64,000 bases of DNA, from NCBI GenBank assembly GCA_038240015.1, contig JBBSEF010000005.1, forward strand, positions 1 through 64,000. Reading direction: 5' to 3'. Both the position numbers and the translations under genes were made by a program. The DNA is from CAHJXF01 sp038240015 (GTDB lineage Bacteria; Pseudomonadota; Gammaproteobacteria; Burkholderiales; Burkholderiaceae_D). Position 1 is the stretch's first letter. Each line of letters starts with the position of its first letter. Under the pieces are notes generated by a model. That model saw nothing but the letters and a program-made list of their open reading frames with translations. It made no database searches and was not told where the DNA came from. Shown piece after piece: positions 1-8,108 of this stretch.

Positions 1-1
1 G

Positions 2-157
2 GCGCGGCTGGGGCTGGCGCCGGGTAGTGCATTCGGTGATGAAGGAGAAGGGTTCGTGCGCTGGTGCTATGCGTGCGATCGGGCGAGGCTCGACGAAGGG
101 GTGAATCGGTTGCGCGGATTTCTTTTGAATCAGAGTGCGGCTTTTGCAAAAAACTGA
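2..157 (+). CDS. C-terminal end of a class I/II PLP aminotransferase (partial)
   Basis: The window opens inside this gene. The frame starting at base 2 runs 51 codons to a TGA at 155-157. The residues contain the typical tail of AspC-like fold-type I aminotransferases: a LAPGSAFG block followed by FVRWCYA and then a helix ending in RLRGFL. In this family the block precedes the small C-terminal domain that closes over the substrate. The first part of the gene, including the PLP lysine, lies outside the window, so the substrate cannot be named. It is too short to stand out as an ORF, and a longer overlapping reading frame on the same strand is a shadow. Confidence 0.75.
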   Translation, partial: ARLGLAPGSAFGDEGEGFVRWCYACDRARLDEGVNRLRGFLLNQSAAFAKN

Positions 158-237
158 TTGCGGCAATCGCCCTGCAGTCAGCGTCTCAGTTTGAATGCCG
201 GCTCGCACCTGAAGCGGAGCGGGTGAATCGAAGGAAG

Positions 238-750
238 CTACTCTCCGGATTCGCGCCGCGGATCGACCGATTGTTCCTGCGTACACCCATCGTGCTGCAG
301 CGTCAGATGTTCGATGGCGATTTCAGTTGATCCGACATGGGACGCCTTCAGAGCCGCCCGGTGGAAGACCCGGCAGCCAAGTAGCTTGTAGCTTGCGACG
401 ACCCTGCCCGCCTCATCGTGGACCTCGATGATCAGGTCCTTTCGATTGGCAGGCGCCACTCCCATTCCGGCTTCGGCTCGTGTCTGCGTAAGCCCGTTCG
501 CCCAGTGAGCGAATGCCGGATCGTGCGTGACGCCTCGTTCGATCGTGATCACGTCGTATTTGCTGCGGGACGGCGACTTGAAATTGTCGCTCGCCGCGTG
601 GTTGTGCTCCTTGACTTCGGCGGATCCGGTTGCGTGATCGAGGCCGCTCATCCTGTCCGTCCCGGCGACGTATTGTTCACCGAGCTTGATTTGGAACTTG
701 AAGTTCTTGTAGGGATCGATGCGGTTCTTGTTGACTGAAAATGTTGTCAT
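238..750 (-). CDS. Phage tail-tube / contractile injection tube protein (gp19 family), orphan
   Basis: This 170-aa protein matches from memory the T4-gp19-like conserved phage tail region family, which includes the inner-tube proteins of extracellular contractile injection systems. The visible signature is DPYKNFKFQIKLG near the N-terminus, then KSPSRSKYD, ERGVTHDPAFAHWAN in the middle, and IEVHDEAGRVV followed by an aromatic strand. Family members form the hexameric rings of the inner tube. The start at 750 is preferred over ATG codons upstream because GGAG lies 6 nt before it. No sheath, baseplate, spike or ATPase gene is within reach: the neighbours are an aminotransferase and an acyl-CoA synthetase. 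It is therefore an orphan, either a relic, a solitary effector-like paralogue or a protein borrowed for another use. Confidence 0.75.
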   Translation of the reverse strand: MTTFSVNKNRIDPYKNFKFQIKLGEQYVAGTDRMSGLDHATGSAEVKEHNHAASDNFKSPSRSKYDVITIERGVTHDPAFAHWANGLTQTRAEAGMGVAPANRKDLIIEVHDEAGRVVASYKLLGCRVFHRAALKASHVGSTEIAIEHLTLQHDGCTQEQSVDPRRESGE

Positions 751-838
751 TCGGATCTCCAGCGAGTTCATCAACCCCTTGCGCCGTTGCTTCGATATTC
801 TGTGTCCGCTCAGGGGATCCAGTTGGCACGAAGTTTCT

Positions 839-2548
839 TCATCCCTTCGCCGCCTCCGCCTCCTGCAACGCCCGCCACATCACCTTCCCCGTCCCCGACT
901 TCGGTAACGAATCGACGAACTCGATGATGCGCGGGATCTTGTAGGCGGCCATGTGCTCGCGCGCCCACTCGATGATCTCGTCGGCCGTGACCGTGCCCTT
1001 GTGGTCGGCGCGCGGAACGATCAACGCCTTCACCGTCTCGCCGCGATACGCGTCCTTGGCGCCGATCACGCACGCCTCCTGCACAGCCGGATGCTTGTAG
1101 AGCATTGCCTCGACTTCGGCCGGCCAGACCTTGAAGCCCGATGCGTTGATCATGCGCTTCAAGCGATCGACCATGAAGAAGTAGCCGTCCTCGTCGATGC
1201 GCGCGAGGTCGCCGGTGCGAAAGAAAGTTTTGCCGTCGTGTTCGATGAACGCGGCCGCGGTTTTCTCGGTGTCGTTCCAGTAGCCCTTGAAGACACCCGG
1301 CCCGCGCGTGATGATCTCGCCGGTCGCGCCCTGTGGGACTTCGACCAGGGTGTCGGGGTCGATCACGCGCGAGTCGGTGTCGCAGATCGGAATGCCCAGG
1401 CACTGCTTCTTGGGGCTATGAGTCGGGTTGATATGCGAGGCTGCAATCGTTTCGGACAGTCCGTAGCCTTCGATGAAGTCCAGGCCCCACAGATCCTTGA
1501 TGCGCTGTGCGACCGCTTCGGGCATCGCGGCGCCGCCGCCGGAGATGTAGTTCAGGCTCGACAAGTCGTAATTCGACAGTTCGGGATTGCCGAGAAGGTC
1601 GATGATCATCGTCGGGATGCAGGTGAAGTTGGTGACGCGGTAATGCGCCATCGCTTCTGCGGCGACGACGCGATCCCAGCGTGGCAGCACGACGTTGGTC
1701 CCCCCGCCGTAGATCAACCCGTTCATCGACTGCATGCCGGTGACGTGGAACATCGGCACGACGCCGAGCGCGACCGTGTCGGTGTGCACCCCGGCCCACA
1801 GCGTGCCGGTCAGTAGCACGTGCATCACCGAGCGATGGGTGTGGATGCAGCCCTTGGGCTTGCCGGTCGTGCCCGACGTGTATGGCATCACGCACCAGTC
1901 GTCGGGACCGGCTATGGTCGCTGAAGGAATGCGGCCTTCGGCGATCGCATCGCTCCAGCGCGTGACTTGCGAGGAAGCGGCGATTGTCAGCGGCGCGCGG
2001 ACGAACTCGGGTACCGGCAACTGGGTCGGCGTCGTGAGCGCGTCCGCGTACGCGCCGACGAGTGCGTGCTCAAAGGCGCAGTTCGCACCTTCGTCGCCGG
2101 TCCCTGCACCCTTCATCAGCGGCGCGAGCTGCGACCAGTTGTCTTGCGCGCACAGCACGACGCGCGCGCCGCTGTCGTTCGCGTAGTGGCGCAGCTCTTC
2201 GGTGCGCAGCATCGGATTGACCGGCACCACGAAGGCATCCGCGCGAAGAATCGCGTAGTAGCCGATCACGAATTGCGGACTGTTCTGGAAGTCGAGCATC
2301 ACGCGGTCGCCGCGCGCCACGCCGCAGTGGTGTTGCAGCCATCCCGCAAGCGCCTCGGCCTGAACCCGCAGTTGTGCGTAGGTGAGAATCGAATCGTAGA
2401 ACACGATCGCCGCGCGCTCGGGATAGCGCGTCGCGGTGACCTCGAGGTTGTACCAGAGGCTGGTGGCCGGCAGGTCGAGATGATGCGGAAGATTCGGCGG
2501 CCAATGGCGATAGTGCAGAGGCTCGCTGGCCGATGTAGCGATGGTCAT
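839..2548 (-). CDS. AMP-dependent acyl-CoA synthetase (long-chain fatty acid-CoA ligase type)
   Basis: The 569-aa protein belongs to the ANL adenylating superfamily and should activate a carboxylic acid to its acyl-AMP and then acyl-CoA. The P-loop YTSGTTGKPKG is at about residues 223-233. It is followed by the GYGLSET motif, then TGDLARIDEDGY and a hinge with DRLKRMI. The C-terminal catalytic lysine motif SGTGKV sits about 15 residues from the end. The length is usual for the family. The start at 2548 is chosen because GGGGAG lies just upstream; a 20-codon longer frame has no such site. The neighbours are unrelated, so the natural acid is unknown; medium- or long-chain fatty acids are most likely by similarity. 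Confidence 0.88.
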   Translation of the reverse strand: MTIATSASEPLHYRHWPPNLPHHLDLPATSLWYNLEVTATRYPERAAIVFYDSILTYAQLRVQAEALAGWLQHHCGVARGDRVMLDFQNSPQFVIGYYAILRADAFVVPVNPMLRTEELRHYANDSGARVVLCAQDNWSQLAPLMKGAGTGDEGANCAFEHALVGAYADALTTPTQLPVPEFVRAPLTIAASSQVTRWSDAIAEGRIPSATIAGPDDWCVMPYTSGTTGKPKGCIHTHRSVMHVLLTGTLWAGVHTDTVALGVVPMFHVTGMQSMNGLIYGGGTNVVLPRWDRVVAAEAMAHYRVTNFTCIPTMIIDLLGNPELSNYDLSSLNYISGGGAAMPEAVAQRIKDLWGLDFIEGYGLSETIAASHINPTHSPKKQCLGIPICDTDSRVIDPDTLVEVPQGATGEIITRGPGVFKGYWNDTEKTAAAFIEHDGKTFFRTGDLARIDEDGYFFMVDRLKRMINASGFKVWPAEVEAMLYKHPAVQEACVIGAKDAYRGETVKALIVPRADHKGTVTADEIIEWAREHMAAYKIPRIIEFVDSLPKSGTGKVMWRALQEAEAAKG

Positions 2549-2707
2549 GCATCTCCCCTTGTTCTGCGATGCGAAGCACGTCACCGCAGATGGGGTCGAC
2601 GCGCGCACGGCTCGAAACTCTACACCGCGCGGGTCGACGGGGAAGGAAGGATCAATTCACGGATGGAGTCATCACGCGTGGAAAAATCGAACGACGCTCG
2701 AACCGGA

Positions 2708-3499
2708 TCAGTCCATGAAGTCGTCGTAGGTACGCGCGCGATAGCCGGAGAGTCTGCGCCATGGCAGTCGATCGGCTGGCGTTGCGGCAACCATCCTCAC
2801 CACGGTCCGGCGCGTCATCGTGCCGTCATCGCGGCTCGCTTCGATCGCGAGCGGATAGCGATGCGCGTTCGACCACAGCACGCGATTCGTCCAGCCATTG
2901 CGATGCTCCTCATGCCACACCGCAGAGTCGGCCGCGCCATCGACCCGGCCGGTCTTGCGCGTCGCGAGCACCGGCATGCGCGCGATCAACGCGGGCGGCG
3001 TGAGGTAGAACTCCGCTTCCCAGTTGCCCAGAAAGCCGACCGGTCCGTATTCGGCGGCGGGGACGAACACGGTCCACTTCTTTTCGTGATCGACGTATTC
3101 GACGTGCGTCGTGCCGCCGGCCTCGCGCGTCACGTGACGCGCCGCGGTCTCGAAGTCGAAATGCCGATGCTCGGCGCCTTCGGACTTCGCATCGTGATCG
3201 ACCGCGTGCGTGCGCGCAGCAACCGCGGGTATCACGCGCTCGGTCCAGACATGACCGTCGCGGCGAATCACGCGTTCTTCGAAGCGCTCGGTTCGCGTGA
3301 CGCCGGTATGCGAGACGCTGGTGCTCTCGTTCGTGACGATCGCATCGAGGTCGCTCGCTGACGTGACCCCAATCGCGACCCCGCTCGCAGCGACCGCGAC
3401 GCAGGTCACGCCCGCAAGCGACGATGCGAGCAAGAGCACCAGCAGGCCGGGCGCGCGGGTCGCGATCCGGACAAGAGACGCGGACATCGACGCACGCAT
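2708..3499 (-). CDS. Exported protein of unknown function, coupled to an alkaline phosphatase gene
   Basis: The 263-aa product starts with a signal-peptide-like stretch (basic n-region, then a Leu/Val/Ala-rich core to about residue 38) and has no lipobox, so it is probably periplasmic or membrane-tethered. The rest is rich in Arg, Glu, His and beta-type patterns, for example GNWEAEFYLTPP and RYPLAIEASRDDG. This resembles the lipid-binding half-barrel of the LolA/RseB kind, but that is a guess. Its ATG shares one base with the TGA of the upstream phosphatase (TGATG), which implies translational coupling. It is the third gene of the Pho-box-led unit and may assist the phosphatases or their phospholipid-derived substrates. 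No catalytic motif is visible. Confidence 0.6.
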   Translation of the reverse strand: MRASMSASLVRIATRAPGLLVLLLASSLAGVTCVAVAASGVAIGVTSASDLDAIVTNESTSVSHTGVTRTERFEERVIRRDGHVWTERVIPAVAARTHAVDHDAKSEGAEHRHFDFETAARHVTREAGGTTHVEYVDHEKKWTVFVPAAEYGPVGFLGNWEAEFYLTPPALIARMPVLATRKTGRVDGAADSAVWHEEHRNGWTNRVLWSNAHRYPLAIEASRDDGTMTRRTVVRMVAATPADRLPWRRLSGYRARTYDDFMD

Positions 3500-4953
3500 C
3501 AATACCCCGCCGCCGACTTGACCAGCGTGAATACCTTGGTGTTGTCGATCGTGCCCTTGAAGACGGTCGCGCCCGCTCCCACAGCGAACAGCATCACGTC
3601 GCCGCCGCCGTGCGTCTCCGAACCCGGACTGCCGCGACGGATCGCGACTTCCTGCAGATAGTCCTTGCCGGTGACGGCGACCGGGTCGAGCGGCGTGCGT
3701 GCGTTGGGACGATTCGAGCCGTTGCCGAACACCAGCGTCGTGTAGTTGTTGCCGTTCGCATCGCTGCTCGGCTTGCCGCTCGCATAGTTGACGTTGACGC
3801 CGAGGATGTCTGTGCCGCGCTTGCCGTAACCGTTGAAGGCGATCGTGTGATCGTGATCGGCCGTGACGACGATCAGCGTGTTGGGCAGGTCGGCGTTGTC
3901 GAGTGCAACCTTGATCGCGTCGTCGAAGGCGATCGTGTCGGTCAGCGCGCGCTTGGCGTTCGTCCCATGTAGTGCGTGATCGATGCGGCCGCCTTCGACC
4001 ATCAGGAAGTAGCCGTTGGGGTTCTTCGACAATACCGCGATCGCCTTGGCGGTCATCTGCGCGAGGCTGGGCTCCTTCGCGGGATCGCGATCGAGGTCGT
4101 AGCTCATGTGGCCTTGCAATTCGGCGAAGTCGAACAGACCAACCAGACGCGCGCCGGTGCCGTTCGGCCCGCTGGTCGGCGCCGCGTTCAGCGATGCGAG
4201 ATCGCTGATGAAGGTGTAGCCCTTGCCTTGGAGTTCGGCGACCAGATCGCGGCCATCGGGTCTCCCGCGCGGCCGCGTCGCTGCGACATAGGGACGCCAG
4301 TAGTAACTGATGCCGCCCATCAGCACATCGATGCCGCTGCCCAGCTTGCTGTTGAAGCCCGCGCCGCCGGGAACGGCCTGACGCGAGATCTCGTATTCGG
4401 CATTGCGATGGCACACGTGCGCGTAGGTTGCGGCCGGGGTTGCATGCGTGATGCGCGCCGTCGATACCGCGCCGGTCGCCTTGCCCTTTGCGATCGCGAG
4501 TTCGAGCAGCGTCGTCGAAGGCGAGCCGTTGCCGGTTGCAGGACAATTGTTTATGGCGGCCGGTACGCCGGTCACCGGATCGCGGGTCGAGTCGAAGCCG
4601 ATCGCGCGCGTACTGGCGTCCATGCCGAGCACTTCGTTGCGCGTCTTCACGCCGGTCATGTAGGCGGCCATCGACGGTGCGCTGTCGGTGGTCTGCGCAT
4701 CGAGTGAATAGGTCCGCACGCGCGCCGTGTACGGCAGCGTGTCCATGTTCAGCGAGCCCTCTTCCTTGACCTTCATGATGCGTGCGGCGGTGACGGTGAC
4801 CGGACCCATGCCGTCGCCGAGAAAGAAGATCACGTTCTTCGCTTCGCCGGCGGCGAAGGCCGATGCCGACCCAAACGCAAGCGCGACGCACGCCGCTGCG
4901 AGGCTCATCTTGATGCGAGTGTCGAGTCCGGCTCGCGCAATCATTGAAGTCAT
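3499..4953 (-). CDS. Alkaline phosphatase, PhoA superfamily (catalytically complete, locus A, second gene)
   Basis: The 484-aa protein has a signal peptide ending near residue 35 (AFA/AGEA) and should act in the periplasm on phosphate monoesters. All E. coli PhoA active-site positions can be matched by eye: D47 in GDGMG (PhoA D51), nucleophile S91 in TTDSAP (S102), T172 in THATP (T155), E320 and D325 in VEGGRID (E322, D327), H329 (H331), D366-H367 in TADHDH (D369, H370) and H448 in ETHGGGD (H412). The start is set by AAGGAG 8 nt upstream. It lies 32 nt after another phosphatase gene, so both are likely co-transcribed from the Pho-box promoter. Its closest visible relative in the window is the degenerate gene at 20680-22149. 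Confidence 0.93.
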   Translation of the reverse strand: MTSMIARAGLDTRIKMSLAAACVALAFGSASAFAAGEAKNVIFFLGDGMGPVTVTAARIMKVKEEGSLNMDTLPYTARVRTYSLDAQTTDSAPSMAAYMTGVKTRNEVLGMDASTRAIGFDSTRDPVTGVPAAINNCPATGNGSPSTTLLELAIAKGKATGAVSTARITHATPAATYAHVCHRNAEYEISRQAVPGGAGFNSKLGSGIDVLMGGISYYWRPYVAATRPRGRPDGRDLVAELQGKGYTFISDLASLNAAPTSGPNGTGARLVGLFDFAELQGHMSYDLDRDPAKEPSLAQMTAKAIAVLSKNPNGYFLMVEGGRIDHALHGTNAKRALTDTIAFDDAIKVALDNADLPNTLIVVTADHDHTIAFNGYGKRGTDILGVNVNYASGKPSSDANGNNYTTLVFGNGSNRPNARTPLDPVAVTGKDYLQEVAIRRGSPGSETHGGGDVMLFAVGAGATVFKGTIDNTKVFTLVKSAAGY

Positions 4954-4985
4954 TTCAGATTCTCCTTGGTGCGGTAGCGTGAGAC

Positions 4986-6455
4986 TCACAGACCCACCGC
5001 GTTCTTGACCAGTGTGAAGACGCGTGTGTTGTCCATCACGCCGCGAAATTGCGTTGCGTTCAAACCCATCGCACCGAGGAACACGTCGGCGCCGCCGTGA
5101 GTTTCGTTGCCGGCCGTCATCTGCACGGCGGCCTCCTGGTGATAGTTCTTGTCGAACACCACTGCATCGGTCAGCGGCGTCATCGCCGAGCGCGCGGTGT
5201 TGACGCGGCTCTCGCCGTTGCCGAACACGAGGTTGGTGAACGGCATGCCGTCCGCGTCGAGCGCGGGCTTCGTCGGATCGCTGAAGTCGCGCATCAGGCC
5301 GAGTACACCGGGGTTGGTGTCGGTGGTCTTGCCGGTCAATGCGCTGTAGCCGTTCAACACCAGCGTGTGATCGTGATCGGCCGTCACGACGATCAGCGTG
5401 TTCTTCATTTCCGGATCGACTGCTTTGACCTTCGCGATCGCGGCCGCGATCGCATCGTCGAACGCCTTCGCGTCCTGCAAGGCTTTCCTCGCCAGCGTCG
5501 GATGCAGCGCCTGATCGATGCGGCCGCCTTCGACCATCAGGAAGTAACCCTTGGGATTTTTTTGCAGCATGTCGATCGCCTTGGTCGTCATCTCGGCGAT
5601 GCTGGGTTCGGTCGTTGCGCCCCGGTCGAGGTCGAAGTTCATGTGCGACCGGTTGAACAGGCCGAGCAGCTTGGTGGTCGAGGCAGGCGTCGCGTTGAGC
5701 GCCGTCTGCGTCGTCACGTACGCGTAGCCCTTCGCCTTCATCTCGGCGGTGAGATCGCGCGTATCGCTGCGCGACGACCCGAGTGCGTCGCCCTTCGCGA
5801 GGAAATGTTGCCAGCCGCCGCCTAGCACGACATCGATTCCGTCGCCGAGCTTGCCGTTGAACCCCGCGCCGCCGACCGCCATCTGATTGGCGATGGTGTT
5901 CTCGCCGTCGCGATGGCAGATGTGCGCATAGGTGGCCGCGGGCGTCGCGTGCGTGATGCGCGTCGTGGTGACGACGCCCGTGCCGCGGCCCGCGGCCTTC
6001 GCGAGTTCGAGCAGCGTCGTCACCGCGCTGCCGTTGCCGGTTGCAGGACACGTGCTGTCGGCGCCGTTGATGAAGGGGACGCCGTTCGCGTCGGTCGCCT
6101 TGGTGTCTTGTGTCGACGAGATCACCTCGTTGTTCATCTTGACGCCGGTCATGTAGGCCGACATCGAGGGAGCGCTATCGGTGACCTGCGCATCGTTCGA
6201 ATAAGTCTTGACGAACGCGGTCTCGGGGAAGGTATCGATCGCGAGGTCGCCGCTTTCACCCACCGCATAGATGCGCGCAGCGGTCATCGGGACCATGCCG
6301 TAGCCGTCGCCGAGAAAGAAGATGACGTTTTTCGGTTGTTCGCTCGCGACCGGTGGGGGCGTGTCGGTATTGTTGTTGTCATCGCCACCGCAGGACGTGG
6401 CGAGAAAACACGTCAGCGTCGCGGCGATCAGGGCCGCGAAGGACTTCGTATGCAT
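4986..6455 (-). CDS. Alkaline phosphatase lipoprotein (catalytically complete, locus A, first gene)
   Basis: The 489-aa protein carries a lipoprotein signal with the lipobox cysteine at residue 22 (LATSC), followed by an Asp/Asn-rich linker. It is probably anchored in a periplasm-facing membrane. Active-site residues are all present: D50 in GDGYG, nucleophile S94 in VTDSAP, T171 in THATP, E309 and D314 in VEGGRID, H318, D360-H361 in TADHDH, and H453 in ETHGGAD. GAGGAG before the ATG fixes the start. A Pho box lies 45 bp upstream, so PhoB control under phosphate limitation is expected. It differs from its downstream partner by the membrane anchor and in surface loops. Its closest relative in the window is the degenerate 22146-23843 gene. 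Confidence 0.93.
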   Translation of the reverse strand: MHTKSFAALIAATLTCFLATSCGGDDNNNTDTPPPVASEQPKNVIFFLGDGYGMVPMTAARIYAVGESGDLAIDTFPETAFVKTYSNDAQVTDSAPSMSAYMTGVKMNNEVISSTQDTKATDANGVPFINGADSTCPATGNGSAVTTLLELAKAAGRGTGVVTTTRITHATPAATYAHICHRDGENTIANQMAVGGAGFNGKLGDGIDVVLGGGWQHFLAKGDALGSSRSDTRDLTAEMKAKGYAYVTTQTALNATPASTTKLLGLFNRSHMNFDLDRGATTEPSIAEMTTKAIDMLQKNPKGYFLMVEGGRIDQALHPTLARKALQDAKAFDDAIAAAIAKVKAVDPEMKNTLIVVTADHDHTLVLNGYSALTGKTTDTNPGVLGLMRDFSDPTKPALDADGMPFTNLVFGNGESRVNTARSAMTPLTDAVVFDKNYHQEAAVQMTAGNETHGGADVFLGAMGLNATQFRGVMDNTRVFTLVKNAVGL

Positions 6456-6499
6456 GGGAGCTCCTCGAGAAAAATGCCGGCCGAGGATGCGCGAATCGT

Positions 6500-6517
6500 G
6501 TGACGGCTTTGTGAAAG
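6500..6517 (-). promoter_or_regulatory. Pho box upstream of the active alkaline phosphatase pair
   Basis: Read on the minus strand, two 7-bp direct repeats, CTTTCAC and CCGTCAC, are separated by AAAG, giving the 11-bp period of PhoB sites (consensus CTGTCAT-N4-CTGTCAT). The site ends 45 bp before the ATG at 6455. Ten bases further downstream a poor -10 (CATCCT) is in the right place. PhoB and PhoR are encoded in this window. Confidence 0.6.
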
Positions 6518-6524
6518 CGGCGTT

Positions 6525-6561
6525 GCTCCCGCCCCTTTGTACGGGCGGCTTAGGGTGGGGG
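6525..6561 (-). repeat. Palindromic intergenic repeat, CCCCACCC/AAGGGG family, copy 1 (inverted)
   Basis: Read on the minus strand this is a CCCCCACCCTAA block followed by a GC-rich hairpin whose loop side contains AAAGGGGCGGGAG. It matches the copies near 14.4, 40.4 and 59.6 kb in layout: a C-rich lead, then an arm, a short loop and AAGGGG. It lies between the MFS gene and the phosphatase pair and has no T-run, so it is not a simple terminator. Confidence 0.5.
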
Positions 6562-6588
6562 CCGCCGCGCGCGAGCGAGCCGTTGCAT

Positions 6589-8022
6589 TCAGACCGTGCG
6601 CGGCCCCGCGATGCGTCGCGATCTGCCGATGCGCCACGCGATCAACGCGATCAATACGCAAATGCTCTGGCCGATCGCGAGCCGGAACGCGGATGTCGAA
6701 AGGATAGGCGCGACCACGCCCGCGACCACCGCCCCGAGCATCGTCTGCGCGAACGATTGACACGATGCGGCCACGCCGCGATGCGTGGGGAAGAGGTCGA
6801 GCACCATCAAGGTCACGCCGGGCGCAGTCAGCGCCATGCCGATCGTGTAGAAGAACACCGGCATCACCGACCAGGGGATCGCGGCCGGAAGAAAGGCGTG
6901 GTACGCGAGATTCGCGATCGCCGCGCCGCCCATCAACAGGAAGCCCGCGCGAACCTGTCGCCCGATCTTGAAGCGACCGGCGAGCCGATTGGCGAGCAGC
7001 GCGCCAAGGAAGATGCCGGCGACCGACGGGATGAAGAACCATCCGAAGCTGCGCGCGGACAAATGTAGGTGCTGGATGATGAACGCCGGCGCAGCCGCGA
7101 CATACAGGAACAGGCCCGCGAAGTTGAACGCCATCGTGGCCGCGTAGGCGTGAAAGCGCACCGCGCCGAACACCGACTTGTAGCTGGCCCACAACGACGC
7201 GGCATTGAAGGTCGTGCGCTGCGCGACCGGCAGGGTCTCGGGCAAGAGGCGCCAGCACGCCCACAGCAGCAGCGCCGAGTACATGAACAGCACGAGAAAG
7301 ATGGTGCGCCAGTCGAAGGCCGCGACGATCCAGCCGCCGAGGATCGGTGCGATCGCGGGTGCGATCGCGAAGATCATCGTCACGAGCGCCAGCAGCTTCT
7401 CGGCTTCGGGACCGGCGTAGAGGTCGCGCACCATCGCCCGCCCGACGACGATGCCGGCACCCGCTGACACGCCCTGAAGAATGCGGAACGCCCACAGATA
7501 CTGGATCGAATGCGCCGACGCGCAACCGAACGACGCGACCACGAACACCACCAGCGACACCAGGATCACGATGCGTCGTCCGAGCGCATCCGACAGCGCG
7601 CCGTGCCACAGGATCATCACCGCGAACGCGAGCAGGTAGGCGGTCATGGTCTGCTGCACCTGAATCGCCGAGGCATCGAGCGATGCTTCGATCTCGGGGA
7701 AGGCGGGCAGATAAGTGTCGATCGAGAACGGGCCGAGCATCGCCATCGCCGCGAGCATGATGGCGAGGCGCGTGCGGCTGGGCGTCGCCATCGCGACCTT
7801 CGCTGCGTGGGGTACAGGCGCAGTGGTCGCGCCGAACTCGACGTCCATCGCGGTCTCGGCCTCGACGCTGTTGGGCACCGCCCCGACTGCGGCGGCATCG
7901 AGCGAAGGCGGCTCCATCGTTGCCGAACCGAGCGCGTTGCCAATCGAACTGGCCGACGGGTCCGTCGACGCGTCGTCTTCGATCGTGCCCTGATCGGTTT
8001 CTGTGGCCGGTGGATTCGACAT
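6589..8022 (-). CDS. MFS multidrug efflux transporter, Bcr/CflA type
   Basis: The 477-aa product has the twelve-helix pattern of the drug:proton antiporter MFS group. The first transmembrane segment contains GPFSIDTYLPAFP, the hallmark of Bcr/CflA exporters, and the loop between helices 2 and 3 has GALSDALGRR. Some 80 Ser/Ala/Asp-rich residues precede the first helix, which is unusually long. The start at 8022 is uncertain because neither it nor the in-frame ATG codons upstream (up to 8082) or in the tail has a clear ribosome site; the true start may be nearer the first helix. It is transcribed divergently from the HAD gene. The substrate cannot be told from the sequence. Confidence 0.85.
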   Translation of the reverse strand: MSNPPATETDQGTIEDDASTDPSASSIGNALGSATMEPPSLDAAAVGAVPNSVEAETAMDVEFGATTAPVPHAAKVAMATPSRTRLAIMLAAMAMLGPFSIDTYLPAFPEIEASLDASAIQVQQTMTAYLLAFAVMILWHGALSDALGRRIVILVSLVVFVVASFGCASAHSIQYLWAFRILQGVSAGAGIVVGRAMVRDLYAGPEAEKLLALVTMIFAIAPAIAPILGGWIVAAFDWRTIFLVLFMYSALLLWACWRLLPETLPVAQRTTFNAASLWASYKSVFGAVRFHAYAATMAFNFAGLFLYVAAAPAFIIQHLHLSARSFGWFFIPSVAGIFLGALLANRLAGRFKIGRQVRAGFLLMGGAAIANLAYHAFLPAAIPWSVMPVFFYTIGMALTAPGVTLMVLDLFPTHRGVAASCQSFAQTMLGAVVAGVVAPILSTSAFRLAIGQSICVLIALIAWRIGRSRRIAGPRTV

Positions 8023-8108
8023 GAGGTTGTGGTGACGTGGATGCAACGCCATGCTACCGCGCCGGCATGATGCGGGCGACACGCGTATTCAATCAGCAGG
8101 AGTTCCGG

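Noticed and set aside
238..750. Part of a complete contractile injection system or prophage in the window
   Set aside because: No sheath, baseplate, spike, AAA+ or lysis genes are found in the 64 kb.
839..3361. Long overlapping reading frames opposite or beside real genes (for example plus-strand frames over the acyl-CoA synthetase)
   Set aside because: High-GC shadow frames: Arg/His/Ala-rich translations, no motifs, and they overlap genes with clear family signatures.
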